49,674 nt of DNA from contig WRLV01000007.1 in the NCBI GenBank assembly GCA_009777445.1, forward strand, positions 1 through 49,674, in the 5' to 3' direction. This DNA comes from Oscillospiraceae bacterium (GTDB lineage Bacteria > Bacillota > Clostridia > Oscillospirales > Ruminococcaceae). The first letter of the stretch is position 1. Each line of letters begins with the position of its first letter. The notes under the pieces are model-generated. The model made no database searches and was not told the DNA's origin. It was given only the letters and a program-made list of their open reading frames with translations. Position numbers and translations under genes: made by a program. Shown here piece by piece: positions 44,677 through 49,674 of this stretch.

Positions 44677-45711
44677 ATGATAAACATATACGGGCTGACT
44701 ATAGAAAATTTAGAGAATTATTTTTCAAGTTTGGGTGAAAATAAGGCGAAAGCAAAAATCGTTTATAACGCAATATACAAAGAGCGAATAAACGATTTTT
44801 GTGAGCTTAGTTTAAGCACACGCGTGATTGACAGGCTGAATTGTGATTTTGAAAAACTTTCGTGCGGCTTGAAATTTATACGGCATGAAAACAGCGTTGA
44901 AGCAGCAAAACTGCTTTTCGGTTTAGATGACGGCAATATGGTAGAATCGGTTTTAATGCGCCATGATTACGGGAACAGCCTGTGCGTTTCAACTCAGGTG
45001 GGCTGTAACATGGGGTGTGCTTTTTGTGAGAGCGGCCCGCCGACTAAAAAAGGAAGAGCGAGAAACCTAAAACCCCACGAAATCGTGTTGCAGATTTTAA
45101 AAACCGAAGCGGCACTCTCAGAGAAGGTCAGCCGTGTTACACTCATGGGGATAGGAGAGCCGTTAGACAATTTTGACAACGTAATGGACTTCATAGATAT
45201 AATTGGGGAAAGTCAAGGTTTAAGTTTTGCTCCGCGGCATATCACAATATCCACCTGTGGGTTAGTTGAGCGGATTGAGCAATTAGCCCAAATAAAAACC
45301 CACAACAACTTAGCAATAAGCCTTAACGCCCCCACAGACGAACTCAGAAACGCAATCATGCCAATCAACAAGACTCATGGTATAAAAGAGCTTATAAGGG
45401 CAACTAAAGCATATTCCGACAAAAAGAATAAAAAAACAACCATTGAATATATAATGTTAGAAGGCTTCAATGATTCTAACGAGTGTGCGCACGCGCTTTG
45501 CCGCCTTTTAGACGGCATAAAGTGTTATGTGAATTTGATACCTTATAATCAAACCGCCTTGGGTTTTAAAAGAAGCTCACCTGAAACAATTGCGCAGTTT
45601 CAAAAAATACTATCTCAAAACGGAATAAAAACAACCATACGCAGAGAGTTTGGCAAAGATATTAAGGCTGCGTGTGGGCAATTAAGAGCTAAGAATGGAG
45701 GAATTTTATGA
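44677..45711 (+). CDS. RlmN/Cfr-family radical SAM RNA methyltransferase
   Basis: 344 residues. Radical SAM cluster Cys110-x3-Cys114-x2-Cys117 in CNMGCAFC; SAM-binding LMGIGEPLDN; ISTCGLVERI and AISLNAPTDELRNAIMPIN; C-terminal methyl-carrying Cys333 in AACGQLRAK. RlmN makes m2A2503 in 23S rRNA and m2A37 in some tRNAs; Cfr makes m8A2503 and gives antibiotic resistance. The insert ESGPPTKKGRARNLKPHEIV after the cluster differs from the usual RlmN text, so this may be a second, divergent member. It sits between solute-binding lipoproteins and a zinc-ribbon membrane protein, with a 4-base stop-start overlap downstream. Confidence 0.85.
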   Translation: MINIYGLTIENLENYFSSLGENKAKAKIVYNAIYKERINDFCELSLSTRVIDRLNCDFEKLSCGLKFIRHENSVEAAKLLFGLDDGNMVESVLMRHDYGNSLCVSTQVGCNMGCAFCESGPPTKKGRARNLKPHEIVLQILKTEAALSEKVSRVTLMGIGEPLDNFDNVMDFIDIIGESQGLSFAPRHITISTCGLVERIEQLAQIKTHNNLAISLNAPTDELRNAIMPINKTHGIKELIRATKAYSDKKNKKTTIEYIMLEGFNDSNECAHALCRLLDGIKCYVNLIPYNQTALGFKRSSPETIAQFQKILSQNGIKTTIRREFGKDIKAACGQLRAKNGGIL

Positions 45712-46193
45712 ATAAATGTCCTAAATGTGATTATAGTGTGCCTTCGGGGGCGCGCTATTGCCCGTCTTGCGGGTGTAATGTGACGAACCCTAATGATTTT
45801 AACGATAAAATCAATGAGTTTGGGGATAAGCTAAAGTCGTTAAACGAGACCGATGACTTTTCTTACAGATTTACAGATGATGATATAAGAACGTCAAAAA
45901 ACGTGGCTGCGTTGTCTTATTTGGGGATTTTGGTTTTAATCCCACTGCTCACCATGCCGGATTCTAAATTCGCAAAATTTCACGTTAATCAAGGGTTAAT
46001 TCTTTGCATAGCGCACGCCGCCGCCCTGTTTTTGAACTTTCTTCTGGGCTTTGTTTTTATCATAGGCTGGTTAGTCATGTCAGTCATCGGAATTGCACTG
46101 TTCACCCTTGTAGTCTTAGGTCTAATCAACGCCTTCACGGGAAAAGCAAAAGAACTGCCGGTTATCGGTGGGTTTAGAATAATTGACAGTTGA
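45708..46193 (+). CDS. Zinc-ribbon membrane protein (DUF4870-like)
   Basis: 161 residues. The N-terminal zinc ribbon MNKCPKCDYS...RYCPSCGC (four Cys as two CxxC) leads to an acidic linker, then a membrane domain with helices at about 66-80 (NVAALSYLGILVLIPLLTM), 92-112 and 116-145. The KNVAALSYLGIL and FHVNQGLIL segments resemble DUF4870-type proteins. The function is unknown. It overlaps the RNA methyltransferase gene by 4 bases (ATGA). Its stop codon is formed by the start of a repeat element (ATTGACAGTTGA). Confidence 0.75.
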   Translation: MNKCPKCDYSVPSGARYCPSCGCNVTNPNDFNDKINEFGDKLKSLNETDDFSYRFTDDDIRTSKNVAALSYLGILVLIPLLTMPDSKFAKFHVNQGLILCIAHAAALFLNFLLGFVFIIGWLVMSVIGIALFTLVVLGLINAFTGKAKELPVIGGFRIIDS

Positions 46194-46214
46194 GAGTTGA
46201 CAATTGACAGTCAA
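46182..46214. repeat. Dispersed modular repeat, copy 5 (TTGACA array only)
   Basis: ATTGACAGTTGAGAGTTGACAATTGACAGTC with no palindromes. It overlaps both the stop codon of the upstream gene and the -35 box of the downstream promoter. Confidence 0.75.
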
Positions 46215-46225
46215 TAGTGTATAAT
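46197..46225 (+). promoter_or_regulatory. Consensus sigma-A promoter built on a repeat
   Basis: TTGACA at 46197-46202 belongs to the repeat array. A 17-base spacer leads to TATAAT at 46220-46225. It drives the SGNH lipoprotein gene at 46254. The RBS AGTTAGGA lies about 10 bases before its ATG. Confidence 0.82.
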
Positions 46226-46253
46226 AAATAAAAAAAGAGTTAGGAATTTTAAA

Positions 46254-47060
46254 ATGACTAAGAAAATTATTGCTTTAGCTATGACAATTTTTGTTTTTGC
46301 GGTTGGGTGTTCTGAATCCGAAACCGTGATTTCAAGCCCACATACGGCGGCTGTCGTATACACTCCGGAAGTCGTTTCCGATACACAGAGCGTTTCAGAG
46401 AGTGTTTCAAACACTCAAACCACCACGCAACCCGAAATTTTTGATGATGACATTCCACAAACAGAGATTGAGACAACCCAAGAAATTGTTGCCGCCGCCG
46501 ATTTAGCCGATGATGACTTTGTCGATGACCTTTTTATCGGAGACTCGATTGCGACCGGGTTTTATCTCTATGGTTATGTTGATAAGAGGAATGTCTTTGC
46601 TGATGTCGGACTGTCTCCCGGGGCGGTATTAACCGCTGCCGTTGACGGACAAACCCTCGCCGACAAGCTCAGCGCGATTGAACCCAAAAACATCTACATC
46701 ATGATAGGCACCAATGGTATAGGCTATCTTACCCCCGATAACATGGCGAGCAATGTGTCGGCTATAGTTAAACACCTGTCGCAAACCGCGCCCGGTGCAA
46801 ATATTGTTGTGTTATCAATTTCTCCCGTCACACAAGCGCGCGAGGCAGCTCATCCCCAAAAAATGGCGGATATTAATGCCTATAATGCACTGCTTTCGCA
46901 AGTCGCCGCAGAAAACGGCGTGCAATTTTCAGATGTGGGCGCGCTGTTGAAAGACGACACCGGTTATTTTGATGCTCAATACGCTGAAGCCGACGGCCTT
47001 CACTTCAAAAGCGCGGCTTACAAAGTGGTATTAGGACATATAAAAGAAAGGAATATCTAA
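46254..47060 (+). CDS. SGNH/GDSL hydrolase lipoprotein
   Basis: 268 residues. Lipobox AVGC with Cys19. A Thr/Ser/Glu-rich linker reaches to about 80. The SGNH domain then shows Ser in FIGDSIATG (block I), the Gly block ADVGLSPGAVL, the Asn block MIGTNGIGYL, and Asp-x-x-His in EADGLHF. Probably a surface esterase that removes acyl groups from cell-envelope polymers (inference from family). The next gene, 4 bases downstream, encodes a DUF4358-like lipoprotein, a pairing consistent with a shared envelope role. There is a perfect promoter upstream. Confidence 0.85.
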   Translation: MTKKIIALAMTIFVFAVGCSESETVISSPHTAAVVYTPEVVSDTQSVSESVSNTQTTTQPEIFDDDIPQTEIETTQEIVAAADLADDDFVDDLFIGDSIATGFYLYGYVDKRNVFADVGLSPGAVLTAAVDGQTLADKLSAIEPKNIYIMIGTNGIGYLTPDNMASNVSAIVKHLSQTAPGANIVVLSISPVTQAREAAHPQKMADINAYNALLSQVAAENGVQFSDVGALLKDDTGYFDAQYAEADGLHFKSAAYKVVLGHIKERNI

Positions 47061-47064
47061 AAGA

Positions 47065-47622
47065 ATGTCTAAGAAAATGAAAAAAACAAGTCTGATTATT
47101 GTGTCAGCCCTTTTGTCTGCTTGCCTGTTGGCGGGCTGTCAAACAAATGAAACTGTTGACGAACTCAACCCCGAACCCGTTCCAACACCAGAAGAAACAG
47201 TCGTTGAGGTTGAAGAACCACACGTTGCAACGCCAAAGGAAATCCTCGCCGAAATTTTAGCGCAAATACCATTTCCAAGCCCTGTAGAAAGGGATGAAAC
47301 CGAGCGGCATTTCGGCGAATTCTACAGAATTGACACCACTGATTTGCAGGCGGCATCATTCGTGAACAGCGGTGCAGGATACCAACCCGATGAAGTTGCT
47401 GTATTCAAGTTTTCGTCACCCGAAAGTGCAGAAGCTGCCGTTGTAGTGTTAAAACGACATCTTGAAAGAAGAACCGTCACCTTTTCAGAATACGCCTCCC
47501 CCGAGGACATGAGAAAACTTTATGACGGCGTAGTTATGTCAAGGGGCGATTATGCCTTCTACATCGTTAACGCTGACAGTTCTAAAACTAAGGAAATTGT
47601 AGAACAATTGACGAACAATTGA
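47065..47622 (+). CDS. DUF4358-like lipoprotein
   Basis: 185 residues with signal peptide and lipobox LAGC (Cys25). A Pro/Glu-rich linker precedes a globular domain at about 60-180 with PDEVAVFKFSSPESAEAAVVVLKRHLERR and VMSRGDYAFYIVNADSSKTKEIVEQL, typical of DUF4358, a family of unknown function often next to acyltransferases or SGNH proteins. It directly follows the SGNH lipoprotein gene. The last residues (EQLTNN) and stop are encoded by the repeat element. ATG 47077 is an alternative start. Confidence 0.78.
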   Translation: MSKKMKKTSLIIVSALLSACLLAGCQTNETVDELNPEPVPTPEETVVEVEEPHVATPKEILAEILAQIPFPSPVERDETERHFGEFYRIDTTDLQAASFVNSGAGYQPDEVAVFKFSSPESAEAAVVVLKRHLERRTVTFSEYASPEDMRKLYDGVVMSRGDYAFYIVNADSSKTKEIVEQLTNN

Positions 47623-47702
47623 CAATGTACAATTGACAATTGACAATTGTGGAGTCGCCTTGCGGCGACTGATTGTAGGGGACGGGCTTGCCCGTCCCCT
47701 AC
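47601..47702. repeat. Dispersed modular repeat, copy 6 (all three modules, best preserved)
   Basis: The ACAATTGACGAACAATTGAC... array overlaps the upstream gene's last codons and runs to 47649. Hairpin GTCGCC-TTGC-GGCGAC is at 47654-47669. The perfect 28-bp palindrome GTAGGGGACGGGC-TT-GCCCGTCCCCTAC is at 47675-47702. The layout is the same as copy 3. Confidence 0.88.
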
Positions 47703-47743
47703 GAAAAATCACTAAAAATAGCAATTAATGGAGGGCGCAGGCA

Positions 47744-49096
47744 ATGAAAAAAAGAATTTTATCGATATTTTTAGCAATGGCAATTTCAATAAGTTTTATT
47801 ACAGTTGAAATTTTAAGCGTAAGCGCGGCAGACTCTGGCATTGATTGGTCGTTAGATGATGACGGCTTGTTGATTATAGAGAGTGATGCCGGTATGACAG
47901 ACTGGACACGGAACGGGAGAGGTGTAAACAGATTAGCAGTGCGCTCGGTTATTATTCAAGACAGCGTGACAAGTGTAGTCGATTCTGCATTTTGGTATTG
48001 CACCGGATTAACAAGTGTGACAATCGGCAACGGTGTGATAAATATAGGCAATGATGCATTTTCCGGTTGCATAGGATTGGCGGAAATTATAATCCCCTAT
48101 GGCGTAACAAGTATAGGTGCTCAAGCATTTGAAGCTTGCATAGGATTGACGGGAATAACAATCCCCGACAGTGTGACAAGTATAGGCGTTCGGGCATTTT
48201 TTGGTTGCATAGGATTGACGAGCGTGTCCATCTCTAACAGAGTGACAAATATAGCCAATTTTGTATTTTCCGGTTGCACGGGGTTGACAGAAATCATAAT
48301 CCCTAACAGCGTGAGAACGATAGGTAGTTGGGCATTTGAAAATTGCACGAAGTTGACGGAAATAATAATCCCCGACAGTGTGACAAGTATAGGAGTTGGG
48401 GCATTTGAAAATTGCGCGGAATTGAGAAGTGTGACATTTGGCAATGGCGTGACAAGCATAGGCGATTATGCATTTTCCGGTTGCACAGAATTGACACAAA
48501 TAAAGGTTTCAGCGGACAATCAAATTTACAGCGACATAGACGGTGTATTGTTTAATAAAAATGTCTCGTTCCTTTGGCAATATCCACCCGGGAGACAAGG
48601 GGGTTATACAATCCCTGACAGCGTGACAAGTATAGGCGCTCTGGCATTTTCTTATTGTGAAGGATTGACGAGTGTGACAATTCCAGACGGCGTGACAAGT
48701 ATAGGCAGTGTTGCATTTGGCAATTGCACCGGGTTGACAAGCGTGCTTTTTAAATCTCAAACTCCGCCGACATTTAGGCCTGATGTTTTCCGTAATGTCC
48801 CGTCAAACATGACGGTGTACGTCTCAATAGGCGCGAAGGCGGCTTATCAAGCTGAATTGAATGAATTTAACATTGTTGAAGGTGAACCTATTATCGGCGA
48901 TTGCAACCATGACGGCAGAATAAATATAGCCGATTTAACTTATCTCAAACGGGTTGTGGTGGGGTATATGCCGGAAATTTTCGTGAACAGACCGGAGTGT
49001 TGGCTGACAGATGAATCGAAAAGAACTCAAAAACCCGAAGCGGCAGATATAACACGGCTTAAAGATTTTCTTACAGGGAAAATTAGTAGCTTGTGA
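47744..49096 (+). CDS. Secreted BspA-like leucine-rich-repeat protein with C-terminal dockerin (paralogue)
   Basis: 450 residues. Signal peptide 1-29 or so. About eleven LRR_5 repeats of 23 residues (CTGLTEIIIPNSVRTIGSWAFEN type) run from 60 to 260, then a VLFNKNVSFLWQYPPG hairpin module and two more repeats. The cap is PPTFRPDVF...VSIGAKAAYQ. The dockerin-like end GDCNHDGRINIADLTYLKR has one good calcium loop, and the degenerate second half is TDESKRTQKPEAADITRLKDFL. N-terminal and C-terminal DNA is nearly identical to 35168-36010, while the repeat number differs (about 13 against 5). Such LRR_5 proteins are adhesins; dockerin suggests binding to a cohesin scaffold (inference). Confidence 0.87.
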   Translation: MKKRILSIFLAMAISISFITVEILSVSAADSGIDWSLDDDGLLIIESDAGMTDWTRNGRGVNRLAVRSVIIQDSVTSVVDSAFWYCTGLTSVTIGNGVINIGNDAFSGCIGLAEIIIPYGVTSIGAQAFEACIGLTGITIPDSVTSIGVRAFFGCIGLTSVSISNRVTNIANFVFSGCTGLTEIIIPNSVRTIGSWAFENCTKLTEIIIPDSVTSIGVGAFENCAELRSVTFGNGVTSIGDYAFSGCTELTQIKVSADNQIYSDIDGVLFNKNVSFLWQYPPGRQGGYTIPDSVTSIGALAFSYCEGLTSVTIPDGVTSIGSVAFGNCTGLTSVLFKSQTPPTFRPDVFRNVPSNMTVYVSIGAKAAYQAELNEFNIVEGEPIIGDCNHDGRINIADLTYLKRVVVGYMPEIFVNRPECWLTDESKRTQKPEAADITRLKDFLTGKISSL

Positions 49097-49105
49097 TGAA
49101 TTATT

Positions 49106-49176
49106 GTAGGGGACGGGCTTGCCCGTCCCGAAATTGATGTTTGCAGAAGACGGGGTGGGCAAGCCCAACCCCTACA
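49106..49176. repeat. Dispersed modular repeat, copy 7 (two palindromes)
   Basis: The GTAGGGGACGGGCTTGCCCGTCCCG palindrome at 49106-49130 has its right arm cut. A second, variant palindrome lies at 49152-49176 (GGGGTGGGC-AA-GCCCAACCCC), in opposite orientation. No TTGACA array is present here. Confidence 0.75.
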
Positions 49177-49195
49177 TTAACCACCGCGAATCATA

Positions 49196-49223
49196 CACCG
49201 CCCGGCTTATGTGTTGGGCGGTG
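49196..49223 (+). terminator. Terminator-like hairpin after the second dockerin gene
   Basis: An 8-bp stem CACCGCCC/GGGCGGTG with a 12-base loop, related to the terminator at 36117-36148 but decayed. It is followed by GGGTTAT. Confidence 0.5.
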
Positions 49224-49245
49224 GGGTTATATATAAATTTAACTA

Positions 49246-49274
49246 TTGACTTTTGATTGTGAATGTGATAAAAT
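49246..49274 (+). promoter_or_regulatory. Promoter of the PD-(D/E)XK protein gene
   Basis: TTGACT at 49246-49251, a 17-base spacer, TAAAAT at 49269-49274. Confidence 0.7.
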
Positions 49275-49305
49275 AACATTATAAAAAACATCGGAGGTTA
49301 AAATT

Positions 49306-49674
49306 TTGAACGCTCAAGACAAAAACTTTGTACAAATACCAACCATGCCGGAAATTCTTTCACCCACTGATGATTATATTTTCAAGCTTATATTCGGTGA
49401 CGAGAACGATGTTGAGCAACTGACGAGTTTATTGCGTTCGGTGGTGAAAGTTTCGCTTGATGAATATAAAGAAATAGCGATTGCAGACCCGCACTTGCTT
49501 CGCGAACATAAAGGCGATAAACTTGGAATACTTGACGTTAAAGTCAAAACCAAATCCGGCAAAATCATAAATGTGGAGATTCAAGTTGGGCTGTCTCCGG
49601 TTTTGCGCGAGCGTATTTTGTACTACGCTTCTAAAATGATTACAGGACAGATGAAGTCGGGTAACGACCATTCT
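49306..49674 (+). CDS. PD-(D/E)XK nuclease family transposase-like protein (Rpn/PDDEXK_2), cut by window edge
   Basis: The frame is open to the right edge; 123 codons are visible. The start is TTG 49306, with GGAGG 8 bases upstream; ATG 49345 is a weaker alternative. The text PTDDYIFKLIFGDENDVEQLTSLLRSVV is the N-terminal signature of Rpn/YhgA-like proteins. LGILDVKVKTKSGKIINVEIQV gives the nuclease core: Asp in LDVK and Glu in VEIQV (E-x-Q variant of E-x-K). RERILYYASKMI matches the next helix. These proteins are recombination-promoting nucleases abundant in Clostridia. Its own promoter and RBS look good. Confidence 0.85.
   Translation, partial: MNAQDKNFVQIPTMPEILSPTDDYIFKLIFGDENDVEQLTSLLRSVVKVSLDEYKEIAIADPHLLREHKGDKLGILDVKVKTKSGKIINVEIQVGLSPVLRERILYYASKMITGQMKSGNDHS

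Noticed and set aside
47744-49096. Antisense frames across the LRR gene rich in Cys/His/Ala (for example 48008-48499 minus)
   Set aside because: They arise from the 69-base periodicity of the repeats on the opposite strand and have no start signals.

Overview
The window reads as chromosome of an anaerobic, endospore-forming Firmicute (Clostridia, probably an Oscillospiraceae/Ruminococcaceae-like lineage). This rests on a pyruvate:ferredoxin oxidoreductase, GTP-type PEP carboxykinase, the sporulation genes spoVT and yunB, strong Gram-positive ribosome binding sites, sigma-A promoters with 17-bp spacers, and surface proteins with dockerin or cellulose-binding-like modules. The species cannot be named from sequence alone.

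Layout. 1-5300: two secreted proteins, a 5'-cut Ig-like (BIG2) protein and a 1474-residue CBM2-like/subtilase/seven-bladed-propeller fusion. 5300-6530: decayed mobile DNA, namely an IS1-like transposase broken by a one-base slip and a 68-bp insertion, then a RepA-like ATPase pseudogene. 6600-8800: spoVT, a uridine-kinase-like enzyme and a toxin-first RelE-type toxin-antitoxin pair, with back-to-back promoters between the last two. 8825-12100 (minus): secreted transglutaminase-like protein, Fic-family protein with an altered catalytic motif, and an SCP2-like protein with an Ala/Lys/Pro-rich tail. 12244-17514: nifJ and an AAA ATPase/PD-(D/E)XK protein. 17550-24110: a 2112-residue GLUG-type beta-helix protein ending in a dockerin. 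24117-25196: tyrosine recombinase. 25198-32526 (minus): a compact operon prfA-tsaC-coaE-lytic transglycosylase-M18 aminopeptidase-yunB-ligA, followed upstream by pckG with its own promoter and terminator. 34600-36150: VapBC remnant and a leucine-rich-repeat dockerin protein. 36164-41398 (minus): polyamine genes (carboxy(nor)spermidine dehydrogenase, agmatinase) split by an AT-rich ParA cassette, then an Abi_2 protein and an SGNH hydrolase. 41490-47700: two tandem solute-binding lipoproteins, an RlmN/Cfr-type radical SAM enzyme, a zinc-ribbon membrane protein, an SGNH lipoprotein and a DUF4358-like lipoprotein. 47744-49674: a second leucine-rich-repeat dockerin protein and the start of a PD-(D/E)XK transposase-family protein.

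The most distinctive signal is non-coding. A modular repeat family sits directly behind stop codons at seven places (about 7209, 23957, 36011, 43093, 46182, 47600 and 49106). It combines arrays of a TTGACAA-like heptamer, a small GTCGCC hairpin (or an analogous GTCCGC one), and a 28-bp palindrome GTAGGGGACGGGC/GCCCGTCCCCTAC. The repeats supply the stop codon of four genes and, at 46197, the -35 box of a perfect consensus promoter.

No CRISPR array, rRNA or tRNA was recognised, and no gene-free stretch exceeds about 300 bases.
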